DNA of 64,000 nt from Microbacter sp049976245 (lineage in GTDB: Bacteria > Bacteroidota > Bacteroidia > Bacteroidales > Paludibacteraceae), in assembly GCA_049976245.1 (NCBI GenBank), contig JBMFIQ010000004.1, positions 29,496-93,495 on the forward strand, given 5' to 3'. Of the stretch, positions 35,789 through 44,666 are shown one piece after another. The notes beneath the pieces are model-generated. The model did no database searches and was not told where the DNA came from. It saw only the letters and a list, made by a program, of their open reading frames with translations. Position 1 is the first letter of the stretch, and every line of letters starts with the position of its first letter. Position numbers and translations under genes: made by a program.

Positions 35789-35819
35789 CAAAAATAATAA
35801 TTTTAAATGAAATCACAAA
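35789..35819 (-). promoter_or_regulatory. pheA operon promoter, both boxes
   Basis: Minus strand: TTTG (35816-35819), 19-nt spacer, TATTTTTG (35789-35796). Transcription would begin near 35782, about 20 nt before the leader-peptide ATG. Confidence 0.75.
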
Positions 35820-35964
35820 TAAACCAATGATTTTTTTCTACAACGTCAAAAAAAATAGAAATCATTGATTTTGACATTTAGAGCAAAGGGCAAAAAGCTT
35901 GAAAAATAGCAGGTAAAGAGCAAAAATTACATCATAGAAACGAATAAAGTAAAGCAAACTATCG

Positions 35965-35972
35965 TAAATTTG
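35965..35972 (+). promoter_or_regulatory. -7 box of kbl
   Basis: TAAATTTG matches TAnnTTTG and overlaps a possible upstream TTG start (35970), which is therefore rejected. About 46 nt before the kbl ATG. The rest of 35820-35964 shows nothing further. Confidence 0.6.
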
Positions 35973-36017
35973 CACGCTGCGACAAAGCACAAACGTTCCT
36001 TTCAAAATCAAAAAACT

Positions 36018-37205
36018 ATGTATAAAAAATTTCAAGAACATCTTCAGCATGAATTGACCGGCATCAAAAAAGAAGGCTTATACAAAGAAGAACGAATCAT
36101 TGAATCAGCTCAAGGCGCCGAAATCATGGTTAAAGGCAAACAGGTCATCAACTTTTGCGCCAACAATTATCTTGGGCTTGCCAATCATCCCGCATTGATC
36201 GAAGCTGCAAAAAACGCACTCGACACCCGCGGTTACGGCATGTCATCCGTTCGATTTATTTGCGGCACACAGGATTTACACAAACAATTAGAAAAAAGCA
36301 TTGCCGATTTCTTTGGCACGGAAGACACCATTCTCTATGCTGCTTGTTTTGATGCCAACGGCGGATTGTTTGAACCATTGTTGTCGGAAGATGATGCCAT
36401 CATTTCCGACTCTCTCAATCATGCATCCATCATCGATGGTGTTCGTTTATGCAAAGCACGGCGTTTTCGATATGCCAATGCTGACATGAACGACCTTGAA
36501 AAACAACTTCAAGAAGCTCAATCGGCACGATTCAGACTTATCGTATCCGACGGTGTTTTTTCAATGGACGGCAACGTGGCACCCTTAGACCAAATACATC
36601 AACTGGCGGAAAAATACGATGCCATGATCATGATCGATGAATCACATTCTGCAGGCGTAGTTGGCCATTCAGGCAGAGGCGTCACCGAACGATTCAATTT
36701 GCGCGGCAAAATTGAACTCATCACAGGCACGCTTGGAAAAGCTTTTGGCGGAGCCATCGGCGGATTTACCACAGGAAAAAAAGAAATCATTGATTTGTTG
36801 CGACAACGATCACGCCCTTATTTGTTTTCCAATTCGCTGCCGCCCATGGTGGTTGCCGCAGGCATTAAAATGTTTGAAATGATGGATCAAACTAATGAAT
36901 TACAAGATCAGTTGCATCAAAACACCAACTATTTTTTAACCCACATGAAAGCTGCCGGATTTGACATTAAACCCACTGAATCAGCCATATGTGCAGTCAT
37001 GCTGTACGATGCGAAAAAATCGCAGGAAATGGCAGCACGCTTACTGGAAGAAGGCATTTATGTCATTGGATTCTACTATCCGGTTGTACCTCAAGGACAA
37101 GCCAGAATTAGAGTTCAAATTTCAGCAGCCCATCAACAACAACACCTCGACCGTTGTATTGCCGCATTCAAAAAAGTGGGCAAAAAAATGAAGATTATTG
37201 AATAA
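36018..37205 (+). CDS. kbl: Glycine C-acetyltransferase (2-amino-3-ketobutyrate CoA ligase)
   Basis: 395-residue alpha-oxoamine-synthase-family PLP enzyme splitting 2-amino-3-ketobutyrate with CoA into glycine and acetyl-CoA. PLP lysine in TGTLGKAFGGAIGG; other signatures are NFCANNYLGLANHP, GYGMSSVRFICGTQD, DSLNHASIIDG and IDESHSAGVVGHSGRG. Start chosen at MYKKFQEHL because the upstream alternative lies in the promoter. Pairs with tdh 81 bp downstream, together forming the threonine-to-glycine degradation route. Confidence 0.96.
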   Translation: MYKKFQEHLQHELTGIKKEGLYKEERIIESAQGAEIMVKGKQVINFCANNYLGLANHPALIEAAKNALDTRGYGMSSVRFICGTQDLHKQLEKSIADFFGTEDTILYAACFDANGGLFEPLLSEDDAIISDSLNHASIIDGVRLCKARRFRYANADMNDLEKQLQEAQSARFRLIVSDGVFSMDGNVAPLDQIHQLAEKYDAMIMIDESHSAGVVGHSGRGVTERFNLRGKIELITGTLGKAFGGAIGGFTTGKKEIIDLLRQRSRPYLFSNSLPPMVVAAGIKMFEMMDQTNELQDQLHQNTNYFLTHMKAAGFDIKPTESAICAVMLYDAKKSQEMAARLLEEGIYVIGFYYPVVPQGQARIRVQISAAHQQQHLDRCIAAFKKVGKKMKIIE

Positions 37206-37286
37206 AAACTCAGCATCAAAAGCAGCAATCACAACGATTGTCTCATCGATGTCTGCAATACGATTCACTCAAAAATAAATTACAAA

Positions 37287-38312
37287 ATGAAAGCGCTCGT
37301 CAAGTTAAAACCTGAAAAAGGAATTTGGATGGCTGATGTACCTATCCCTAAAATTGGCATCAATGATGTTTTAATCAAGATAAAAAAAACAGCCATTTGC
37401 GGAACCGACTTACACATTTACAAATGGGATGAGTGGTCGCAAAACACCATTCACACGCCCATGACCATCGGTCACGAATATGTGGGAGAAATCGTTGACA
37501 TGGGGAAAGGCGTCAAAAACATCAACATCGGCGACCGTGTTACGGGCGAAGGTCATATTGCATGCGGGCATTGTCGAAATTGCCGTCGCGGAAAGTTGCA
37601 TGTTTGTGAAAATTCCATTGGCGTAGGAGTCAATCGTGACGGAGCATTTGCCGAATACCTTTCCTTACCTGCCGAAAATGTGGTTCACTTGGATCCTCGC
37701 ATTTCCGATGAAATGGCCGCCATCATGGACCCGTTCGGGAATGCCACTCATGCCGCATTGTCCTTCCCATTGATAGGCGAAGATGTACTGATTACCGGTG
37801 CGGGGTTGATCGGAACCATGGCCACAGCCATCTGTCGTTTTGCCGGAGCACGTCACATCGTGGTCAGCGATTTGAACGATTACCGACTTGACATTGCAAA
37901 AAGAATGGGTGCCACACTTACCATCAATCCCACCAAAGGAGAAACCGTGGCTCAAGCAGTTCAACAACTTCACATGCACGGTTTTGACATCGGACTTGAA
38001 ATGTCGGGATCGCCAGCCGCCTTTGAAGAGATGATTGAGAACATGTACAATGGATCTAAAATCTCTTTGCTGGGTATTTTGCCCAACAGCACCACCATTC
38101 GTTGGGATAAAGTTATTTTCAAAGCGCTAACTTTGAAAGGAATATACGGTCGTGAAATGTGGGAAACATGGTATCAAATGGAACAAATGTTGATCACCGG
38201 CATTGATCTTACGCCTGTCATCACCCATCGATTCCCCATTGACGAGTTCCAAAAAGGATTTGACATCATGGAAAGCGGGAATTGCGGAAAAGTTATTCTC
38301 AATTGGGAATAA
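37287..38312 (+). CDS. tdh: L-threonine 3-dehydrogenase
   Basis: 341-residue zinc-dependent medium-chain dehydrogenase oxidising threonine to 2-amino-3-ketobutyrate with NAD+. Catalytic zinc ligands in AICGTDLHIYKWDEW and TIGHEYVGEI; structural zinc cysteines in CGHCRNCRRGKLHVC; Rossmann motif ITGAGLIGTMATAI. Length equals the E. coli enzyme. The unstable product is cleaved by Kbl, encoded just upstream. An intrinsic terminator lies at 38437-38470. Confidence 0.97.
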   Translation: MKALVKLKPEKGIWMADVPIPKIGINDVLIKIKKTAICGTDLHIYKWDEWSQNTIHTPMTIGHEYVGEIVDMGKGVKNINIGDRVTGEGHIACGHCRNCRRGKLHVCENSIGVGVNRDGAFAEYLSLPAENVVHLDPRISDEMAAIMDPFGNATHAALSFPLIGEDVLITGAGLIGTMATAICRFAGARHIVVSDLNDYRLDIAKRMGATLTINPTKGETVAQAVQQLHMHGFDIGLEMSGSPAAFEEMIENMYNGSKISLLGILPNSTTIRWDKVIFKALTLKGIYGREMWETWYQMEQMLITGIDLTPVITHRFPIDEFQKGFDIMESGNCGKVILNWE

Positions 38313-38436
38313 CCTCTTTCATACGTCTATTTTTATTTCTTAACACCAAGGATGTATGGAACTCGCCAAATAATCATTCTTTTGAGCATAAACTTTTTTA
38401 TGACTCGTTTCATCACAACGCATATACTCATCACGC

Positions 38437-38470
38437 AAGGAAGCCGACTAAAGTTGGCTTCCTTTTTTTT
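38437..38470 (+). terminator. tdh intrinsic terminator
   Basis: GGAAGCC (38439-38445) pairs with GGCTTCC (38456-38462), with further pairing inside through ACT/AGT, and is followed by eight Ts (38463-38470). The 124 bp between the tdh stop and the hairpin hold nothing recognised. Confidence 0.85.
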
Positions 38471-38940
38471 CAAAACTCATTCATTAGCTCTTTCCCGACA
38501 ATGACTGCTGCCTCGCCAATGAATCGGGCACAAGGACGTGAAGCATAATACTCGGCTGTTCGATCGGATGGCACATAAGTTTCGGCTTGCGTAATGCCCA
38601 ACAACTCTCTGCAAATAATGGTTCCAAATTGAGCTTTAAATGCATTGGCTACACGCTGAACAGCCGCATAATTGGCTGTCTTCACATCTTTCCGTGAAGG
38701 ATCAACAGCCGAATAATGCAAGCCTAAAATCATAAACATGCCTGTCACGGCACCACAAACCTCGCGCAATCGACCCATTCCGCCACCAAAAGAGCCGGAA
38801 AGCCGTTTGGCCAAATGAGGATCCAAATCGAACACATCCACATAAGCCAAAAAAATGGATTGAGCACAATTGTATCCATTCATAAAATTATCTATGGCAA
38901 GCTGCCTTCGCTGTTCGAGGTCGATTTCAAGTTTTTCCAT
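38470..38940 (-). CDS. C_GCAxxG_C_C family protein
   Basis: 156 residues. The family's conserved cysteines are present: NGYNCAQSIFLAYVDVF near the N-terminus, GSFGGGMGRLREVCGAVTGM (the GxAxxG-like block), IICRELLG, and RPCARFIGEAA near the C-terminus. Spaced single cysteines suggest a redox or metal/cluster role, but the biochemical function is not known. Lies 9 bp after a metal-chelate binding lipoprotein gene on the same strand, an association common in Bacteroidota and suggesting a link to iron or corrinoid uptake. Confidence 0.85.
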   Translation of the reverse strand: MEKLEIDLEQRRQLAIDNFMNGYNCAQSIFLAYVDVFDLDPHLAKRLSGSFGGGMGRLREVCGAVTGMFMILGLHYSAVDPSRKDVKTANYAAVQRVANAFKAQFGTIICRELLGITQAETYVPSDRTAEYYASRPCARFIGEAAVIVGKELMNEF

Positions 38941-38949
38941 CTATATCGT

Positions 38950-40113
38950 TTATTTTAATTGCTTGAGATAAATCAAAGGCACCTTGGGAAGCAATTCCGG
39001 GTGCAGCACCCGAATGTAATCGCGCAACAACAAATCAGGATGAATCACAGCGCCTTCCCAGAAGTCATTGCCTCCTTGAGGCGTAACCCGACCGTTCAAT
39101 CCATAAACCCGATGATCTTGAAATGCCTTAAACAAAGCATAACGCGGATCACTGTTTACGAGTGCTTTCAAACTGGATGCCGAACAATTTAGCCAAAAAG
39201 AAGCATGATGAAAATGATCAAATACACTTTCAAAAAGCATTGGGATACTGCCATTTGTCGTGTCGCGACTGAAATAATAGGAACAACCGGCATCTTTCAG
39301 AAAATGTCCCATATATCCGGTTCCGCTGGGCATGTACCAAGTGCCCTTAAAGCTATCACCAATCAAGACCGAAGGTTTTGAAACCGCTTTGGCAACCAGC
39401 TTTGTCAATTGATGATAACTCACTTCCAAAACCCTAAACAAAGAATCGGCCTGTCGATCTTTATCGTAAAAAGCAGCAACAAACTTGATCCATTCTGCTC
39501 TTCCCAAAGGAGTTGACTCTTTCCACTCATTGTTATAAACAACCTGAATGCCGGCTTTATTCAACTGATCATCTCCCATGTTGACCTTGCTGTAATTGGT
39601 CATCATGACAAACTGCGGATGCAAAAACAACACTTTCTCCACATTAATATGAAACGCATCCCCTAAATTAATGATTTTCCCTTCTTGATACCTATTCAGA
39701 AAAGAAGCACTGTAAACCAACTCAGGCGAAGTCATGCCGGCAATGGACGTCAATTCGTTTAATGCTTCAATAAAAGCCACATGAGTGCATGATGTCACAG
39801 CCACATCATGCACCGGAATAACAAAGGTGGCGCTGGAATCAGGAGTTTTAACTCCGTTTTTTTTGACTAAATAATAGGTTGCAGCAATGTCATTGCGTTT
39901 CCAAGGATTGTACACTGTTAATCTTTCATAATCTTTAAAATAGTCAATGGCAAATCCTTTTGCATATTGAATGACGGCCGACGAATCAGGCATCATTTCT
40001 TCTACATGATGCGGAGCCGGTGAGTGGCAAGCCGTCAAAAGAAATGGGATCAACAACCACATTACAAACCACCAATGAATGGATGATTCTTTGAAACAAA
40101 TCTTCGAGAACAT
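38950..40113 (-). CDS. ABC transporter substrate-binding lipoprotein, siderophore/B12 type
   Basis: 387-residue exported lipoprotein. The lipobox LLTAC (Cys29) ends a hydrophobic signal segment. The mature part has a TroA/BtuF-like periplasmic binding-protein fold: VTSCTHVAFIEALNEL, LHPQFVMMTNYSKVN, VVYNNEWKESTPLGRAEWIK and a C-terminal HPDLLLRDYIRVLHPEL. Family members bind ferric chelates, haem or cobalamin; which one is not visible. Permease and ATPase genes are not adjacent in this window, so it must work with partners encoded elsewhere. A candidate promoter lies upstream. Confidence 0.85.
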   Translation of the reverse strand: MFSKICFKESSIHWWFVMWLLIPFLLTACHSPAPHHVEEMMPDSSAVIQYAKGFAIDYFKDYERLTVYNPWKRNDIAATYYLVKKNGVKTPDSSATFVIPVHDVAVTSCTHVAFIEALNELTSIAGMTSPELVYSASFLNRYQEGKIINLGDAFHINVEKVLFLHPQFVMMTNYSKVNMGDDQLNKAGIQVVYNNEWKESTPLGRAEWIKFVAAFYDKDRQADSLFRVLEVSYHQLTKLVAKAVSKPSVLIGDSFKGTWYMPSGTGYMGHFLKDAGCSYYFSRDTTNGSIPMLFESVFDHFHHASFWLNCSASSLKALVNSDPRYALFKAFQDHRVYGLNGRVTPQGGNDFWEGAVIHPDLLLRDYIRVLHPELLPKVPLIYLKQLK

Positions 40114-40197
40114 TCCTCTATTTTTTTATTAAAACCAAATGCAAAAATGCGCATCTTTCAGCCTCAAACAGATGTTGTGTGGATCCTTTCCTAAGCT

Positions 40198-40226
40198 CAA
40201 ACATAAGAAACAATAAACATATTCAA
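40198..40226 (-). promoter_or_regulatory. Candidate promoter of the binding-lipoprotein operon
   Basis: Minus strand TATGTTTG (40198-40205) with TTG (40224-40226) 18 nt upstream. It would give a leader of about 80 nt. Confidence 0.45.
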
Positions 40227-40346
40227 CCATTAATAAATTGAAATTCATTGTATTAAACGCACAACAACATAATGAAAAACACAGGACAAAATTACGCATA
40301 TTTTAGCAATTAAAACGGAAAAACAAAAACAACCGCTTCCAACATG

Positions 40347-40384
40347 AATATTTTGTCACACACATGGAACATTCACAAAATATT
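40347..40384. promoter_or_regulatory. Inverted repeat abutting the thyA -7 box, possible operator
   Basis: AATATTTTGT (40347-40356) and ACAAAATATT (40375-40384) are perfect complements, 18 nt apart. The right arm ends one base before the -7 box TACCTTTG. The position fits a repressor site; the binding protein is unknown. Confidence 0.4.
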
Positions 40385-40385
40385 A

Positions 40386-40393
40386 TACCTTTG
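40386..40393 (+). promoter_or_regulatory. -7 box of thyA
   Basis: TACCTTTG is an exact TAnnTTTG match, about 80 nt upstream of the thyA start. Confidence 0.6.
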
Positions 40394-40473
40394 TAAAAAA
40401 AAAGCATTTCTCAATGCATTTTTGTTATTAATTGTTTTCCAATAATTTATATTTTTCACCGATTTAGATTCTT

Positions 40474-41268
40474 ATGTACCAATACCTTCAATTATTGAAG
40501 CACGTTCGTGATAAAGGAATTCAAAAAGATGACCGCACGGGCGTTGGAACCTTGAGTGTTTTTGGATACCAGATGCGATTTGATTTAGCTAAAGGGTTTC
40601 CTTTATTAACAACCAAGAAGCTACATACCAAATCAATCATTTACGAATTGCTTTGGTTCATAAAAGGTGAAACCAACGTGCGCTATTTACAGGAAAATGG
40701 CGTGCGCATTTGGAATGAATGGGCAGATGAAAATGGCGAATTGGGACCTATTTACGGCTATCAATGGCGTTCATGGCCCGATTATGAGGGCGGACACATT
40801 GATCAACTTGCTCAAGCAATTGATATGATAAAACACAACCCTGACTCACGACGCATCATTGTAAGTGCATGGAATGTGGCTGATTTACCAAAAATGCATC
40901 TTCCTCCTTGTCATGCATTTTTTCAATTTTATGTGGCAGGCGGAAAATTAAATCTTCAACTCTATCAACGCAGTGCCGACATCTTTTTGGGAGTACCTTT
41001 TAACATTGCCTCCTACGCTTTGTTGCTCCAAATGACTGCTCAAGTAACAGGTTTAAAAGCAGGAGAATTTATTCACACCTTAGGCGATGCCCACATTTAT
41101 CTCAATCACCTAGAGCAAATCAACCTCCAACTGTCTCGCGAGCCGAAGCCTCTTCCAACGCTCCGACTGAATCCTGACAAGAAAACGTTATTTGATTTTC
41201 AATTTGAAGACATTCACATTGAAAATTACGATCCACATCCTCACATTCGGGGTGAAATTGCCGTATAA
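40474..41268 (+). CDS. thyA: Thymidylate synthase
   Basis: 264-residue folate-dependent enzyme methylating dUMP to dTMP, the same length as the E. coli protein. Nucleophile Cys in HLPPCHAFFQFYV; dUMP-binding RRIIVSAWN, QRSADIFLGVPFNIASYALL and HTLGDAHIYLNHLEQ; start GIQKDDRTGVGTLSVFGYQM. Dihydrofolate reductase, often the next gene in relatives, is not adjacent; pssA follows after 50 bp. Confidence 0.98.
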   Translation: MYQYLQLLKHVRDKGIQKDDRTGVGTLSVFGYQMRFDLAKGFPLLTTKKLHTKSIIYELLWFIKGETNVRYLQENGVRIWNEWADENGELGPIYGYQWRSWPDYEGGHIDQLAQAIDMIKHNPDSRRIIVSAWNVADLPKMHLPPCHAFFQFYVAGGKLNLQLYQRSADIFLGVPFNIASYALLLQMTAQVTGLKAGEFIHTLGDAHIYLNHLEQINLQLSREPKPLPTLRLNPDKKTLFDFQFEDIHIENYDPHPHIRGEIAV

Positions 41269-41318
41269 TTATTTGATTAACATAATTTGATATTTTTCAA
41301 CAACTTAAATGCAATGAC

Positions 41319-42032
41319 ATGACAAATCATGTACTTTTATCAAAAATCAAACAACAAATTCCAAACTCAATTACCAGTGCGAATTTATTTTCAGGATGCA
41401 TGGCCACTTATGCCGGTTTTGACAGACAATATGATGTTGCTGCGCTTTTTATCATATTAGCTGCCATTTTGGATTTTTTCGACGGTTTTGCAGCGCGAAT
41501 GCTTCATGCTTATTCGCCAATGGGCAAAGAGTTAGATTCGCTGGCCGATGTGGTAAGTTTTGGAGTAGCTCCTTCTGCTATGGTTTTTAGTGTGATGTTT
41601 GACACGTTCCCTGTTCAATGGCATTTCTTAAGTTACTCCGCTTTTCTCATTGCGGTCTTTTCAGCCTTACGTTTGGCAAAATTTAACATTGACGAGCGTC
41701 AAGGCAATATTTTTATCGGACTGCCAACTCCGGCAAACGCTCTTTTCTGGGCATCATTTGTCGTTGCATCGAGCAATTTGTTTACTTCTTTGCATTGGAA
41801 ATTTACGCTGGTATTGATCGCCGTTTTTTGTTATTTGCTGTTGGCTGAAATTCCAATGTTCTCTCTAAAAATGAAAAGTTGGAAATGGAAAGATAATCGC
41901 ACTCGGTACATTTACCTGATTCTGACCTCCTTGGTCTTGATAAGTGCACGATTTAATGCCAGTTCACTGGCTTTAGTGATTGTTTTGTACATTATCTTTT
42001 CCATTGTCTCGTTTTATCGCAAAAAACAATAA
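41319..42032 (+). CDS. pssA: CDP-diacylglycerol-serine O-phosphatidyltransferase
   Basis: 237-residue membrane enzyme making phosphatidylserine, the precursor of phosphatidylethanolamine. The CDP-alcohol phosphotransferase motif appears in two parts, FFDGFAARMLHAYSPMG and KELDSLADVVSFG, supplying the metal-binding aspartates. About six to eight hydrophobic segments. Preceded by ITSANLFSGCMA, typical of PssA. Followed by a weak palindrome and the sugar permease gene. Confidence 0.93.
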   Translation: MTNHVLLSKIKQQIPNSITSANLFSGCMATYAGFDRQYDVAALFIILAAILDFFDGFAARMLHAYSPMGKELDSLADVVSFGVAPSAMVFSVMFDTFPVQWHFLSYSAFLIAVFSALRLAKFNIDERQGNIFIGLPTPANALFWASFVVASSNLFTSLHWKFTLVLIAVFCYLLLAEIPMFSLKMKSWKWKDNRTRYIYLILTSLVLISARFNASSLALVIVLYIIFSIVSFYRKKQ

Positions 42033-42140
42033 GCCGACATGAATTTCAGCAGGCTCATGTTATCCGGTTTAATAAATAAATTGTATTTTTACGGGCACAA
42101 ATTATTTCATCAATCGATCAAAAACTAAATTAAAATCTCT

Positions 42141-43421
42141 ATGGACACAAAACCAAAAAGTTACGCATTGCCAATCGCAATGATGTTTGCACTTTTTTTT
42201 ATGATTTCCTTTGTAACGGGATTTCCCAATCCGTTAGGTGTAATTGTAAGGCATCAATTTGGTGCTTCTAACTTTTTATCATCGTTAGGCAATGCCGCCA
42301 ATTTTATTGCTTATGCATTCATGGGCATTCCGGCCGGCATGCTATTGGAGAAAATAGGTTATAAAAAAACTGCTTTACTCGCCATTGTGGTCGGGTTTAC
42401 CGGTGTAGCTATCCAATTTTTATCAGGACAAGTAGGCAGCTTCGTTGTCTATTTAACCGGAGCATTCATTTCGGGATTTTCGATGTGTATGTTGAACACG
42501 GTTGTGAACCCAATGTTAAATACCTTAGGCGGAGGGGGTAAAAAAGGGAATCAATTGATACAATTTGGTGGGTCCATTAATTCCATCGGTGCAACCATTG
42601 TGCCGGTTTTAGTTGGCTACTTGATTGGAAACGTTGCCACAGCCACCATCAAAGATGCCAACCCTGCTCTTTTCATTGCTTTAGGCATTTTCGCTGTAGC
42701 TTTTGTCGTTCTTTATTTTGTTGACATACCCGAACCTCACATGGTTTCAAAAGAAAAAGCCAAAATCAAACAGTCACACAGCGCCATGTCGTTTCGCCAT
42801 TTTGTATTGGGGATCATTGCTATATTTGTGTATGTTGGCGTTGAAGTTGGGATTCCAAACACCACCAACTTATTTATGACGAGCACGGGAGACGGAGGCT
42901 TAAACATCAGTGCCATCATTGCCGGCACGGTTGTAGGAACATATTGGTTTTTAATGTTAATCGGACGTTTGACGGGGGCTTCCATTGGAGCAAAAATATC
43001 ATCAAGAGCCATGTTATCTTTTGCAGCAACCTTAGCCATCATCTTTTTGTTGATAGCTATTTTCAGTCCGCTTACCACCACGGTCAAAATGCCTGTTTTC
43101 CGCTCCGATATTTCATTTGGACTGACTGAAGTGCCCCTAAGCGTTATGTTTTTAATATTGGTTGGCATCTGCACCTCTGTCATGTGGGGAAGTATTTTCA
43201 ATTTGGCCGTTGAAGGACTTGGAAAATACACGGCCATGGCATCCGGCATTTTTATGGTCATGGTGTGTGGAGGAGGCATTCTACCGATGATTCAAGGATA
43301 TATAGCCGATAAATTCGGTTATATTTCCAGTTATTGGGTGATTGTTATCGGCGTTGCTTATATTTTGTTTTATGCGCTGATTGGAAGTAAAAACGTCAAT
43401 AAAGATATACCGGTTGAATAA
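42141..43421 (+). CDS. MFS sugar permease, FucP/GlcP-like
   Basis: 426 residues with 12 predicted membrane segments, resembling the FHS (fucose/glucose-galactose:H+ symporter) branch of the major facilitator superfamily: FMISFVTGFPNPLGVIV near the start, GIPAGMLLEKIGYKKTALL as the loop 2-3 motif and GFSMCMLNTVVNPMLNTLGG. The adjacent ROK kinase gene 29 bp downstream suggests uptake of glucose or a related hexose followed by phosphorylation. Substrate is inferred from context. Confidence 0.85.
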   Translation: MDTKPKSYALPIAMMFALFFMISFVTGFPNPLGVIVRHQFGASNFLSSLGNAANFIAYAFMGIPAGMLLEKIGYKKTALLAIVVGFTGVAIQFLSGQVGSFVVYLTGAFISGFSMCMLNTVVNPMLNTLGGGGKKGNQLIQFGGSINSIGATIVPVLVGYLIGNVATATIKDANPALFIALGIFAVAFVVLYFVDIPEPHMVSKEKAKIKQSHSAMSFRHFVLGIIAIFVYVGVEVGIPNTTNLFMTSTGDGGLNISAIIAGTVVGTYWFLMLIGRLTGASIGAKISSRAMLSFAATLAIIFLLIAIFSPLTTTVKMPVFRSDISFGLTEVPLSVMFLILVGICTSVMWGSIFNLAVEGLGKYTAMASGIFMVMVCGGGILPMIQGYIADKFGYISSYWVIVIGVAYILFYALIGSKNVNKDIPVE

Positions 43422-43450
43422 AATTAAAAACTAAAAAATCATTATTTATC

Positions 43451-44416
43451 ATGGACAAACCTTATGTTATTGGAGTCGATATGGGTGGTACAAATACCGC
43501 ATTCGGAATTGTAGATGCACGTGGCGAAGTGTTACGAAGAGGAGCTATTCAAACCCAAAAGTACACCGAAGCCGATGATTATATCAACGAGTTACACACG
43601 GCATTAATGCCACTGATTGAAGAAGTGGGAGGCATTGAAAAAATAAAAGGCATAGGGATGGGCGCTCCAAATGGCAATTACTACACCGGGAATGTTGAAT
43701 TTGCACCCAATCTTCCGTGGAAAGGCGTCATACCTTTTGCCAAAATGCTTCAGGATGCCTTTGGCGTTCCAGCTGCCTTAACCAACGATGCCAACGCCGC
43801 CGCCATTGGAGAAATGACTTACGGCGCAGCCAGAGGCATGAAAGACTTTATCATGATCACATTGGGAACCGGTGTTGGAAGCGGCATTGTCATTAACGGT
43901 CAATTGGTGTACGGACATGATGGTTTTGCCGGTGAATTGGGACACACAACGATTGTGCGCAACAATGGTCGTCAGTGTGGGTGTGGAAAAACCGGATGTC
44001 TTGAAACCTACACTTCAGCAACGGGAGTTGCCCGTACAGCGCGCGAAATGCTTGAAATGAGAAAAGAAGATAGTTTGTTGCGCAATATTCCCCCCGAAAG
44101 CATTACTTCCAAAGACGTTTACGAAGCTGCTGTCAAAGGCGACGCCATTGCAAAAGAGATTTTTGAATACACAGGACGCCTTTTGGGTGAAGCTTTTGCC
44201 GATTTCGTTGCTTTCAGCGCTCCCGAAGCCATCATTATTTTTGGTGGGTTAGCCAAAGCCGGCGATTTCATCATGAAACCAATCCGTGAAAGCATGGAAA
44301 AAAATTTGTTAGCTATTTGGAAAGGGAAAGTGAAATTGCTCTTTTCAGCCCTGAATGAAGCCGATGCGGCCATATTGGGAGCCAGTGCTTTAGCGTGGGA
44401 GTTGAAAAACGAGTAA
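43451..44416 (+). CDS. ROK-family glucokinase-like sugar kinase
   Basis: 321-residue cytoplasmic sugar kinase. ATP-binding motif VIGVDMGGTNTAFGIVD; catalytic Asp in ALTNDANAAAIGEMTYG; ROK zinc-binding signature with HTTIVRNNGRQCGCGKTGC; and GELGHTT with the sugar-contacting Glu-His. The second gene of a permease-kinase pair, so probably phosphorylates the imported hexose; glucose is likely but not certain. Ends at an intrinsic terminator. Confidence 0.92.
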   Translation: MDKPYVIGVDMGGTNTAFGIVDARGEVLRRGAIQTQKYTEADDYINELHTALMPLIEEVGGIEKIKGIGMGAPNGNYYTGNVEFAPNLPWKGVIPFAKMLQDAFGVPAALTNDANAAAIGEMTYGAARGMKDFIMITLGTGVGSGIVINGQLVYGHDGFAGELGHTTIVRNNGRQCGCGKTGCLETYTSATGVARTAREMLEMRKEDSLLRNIPPESITSKDVYEAAVKGDAIAKEIFEYTGRLLGEAFADFVAFSAPEAIIIFGGLAKAGDFIMKPIRESMEKNLLAIWKGKVKLLFSALNEADAAILGASALAWELKNE

Positions 44417-44437
44417 GCAAAGATCGTCTAAAAATTA

Positions 44438-44479
44438 AACAGTCTGCAACCACGGTTTTGCAGGCTGTTTTTCTTTTTT
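44438..44479 (+). terminator. Terminator of the permease-kinase operon
   Basis: AACAGTCTGCAA (44438-44449) pairs with TTGCAGGCTGTT (44458-44469) over 12 positions, one of them G-U, with an 8-nt loop. It is followed by a T-rich tail (TTTCTTTTTT). The remaining sequence up to 44666 holds nothing I could identify. Confidence 0.88.
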
Positions 44480-44666
44480 GTGATCAATGAGAAATTAGAA
44501 GCAAAACGTCTTCCATACTGATCGGTTTTTAGTGAAGACATCAACAGTTGCATATTGCATCAACATCCTGATCATTGAATATTTTTTGTATAATCCTCTT
44601 TAATTCAATTTCTTTTGTCGATGCATGGGCATTTCAAGAAAAAGATAAAACTTAAATAACATCATC

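Larger units (their letters stand above)
40114..40473. other. 360-bp divergent regulatory region
   Basis: Non-coding, AT-rich. It contains a leftward -7 box (40198-40205), a 10-bp inverted repeat (40347-40384) and the rightward thyA -7 box (40386-40393). No RNA gene or ORF was recognised. Confidence 0.6.

Noticed and set aside
35862..36050. 62-codon hydrophobic open frame on the minus strand
   Set aside because: It overlaps the kbl promoter and start region; AT-rich DNA easily gives Phe/Leu-rich frames. Unlike the pheA leader ORF, it has no downstream terminator logic.
42033..42140. Promoter and terminator between pssA and the permease gene
   Set aside because: The nearest box, TATTTTTA, lacks the final G, and the ACATGA/TCATGT palindrome needs a four-base bulge to extend; too weak to list.
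42737..43279. 180-codon minus-strand frame inside the MFS permease
   Set aside because: Antisense shadow produced by the membrane-protein codon pattern.
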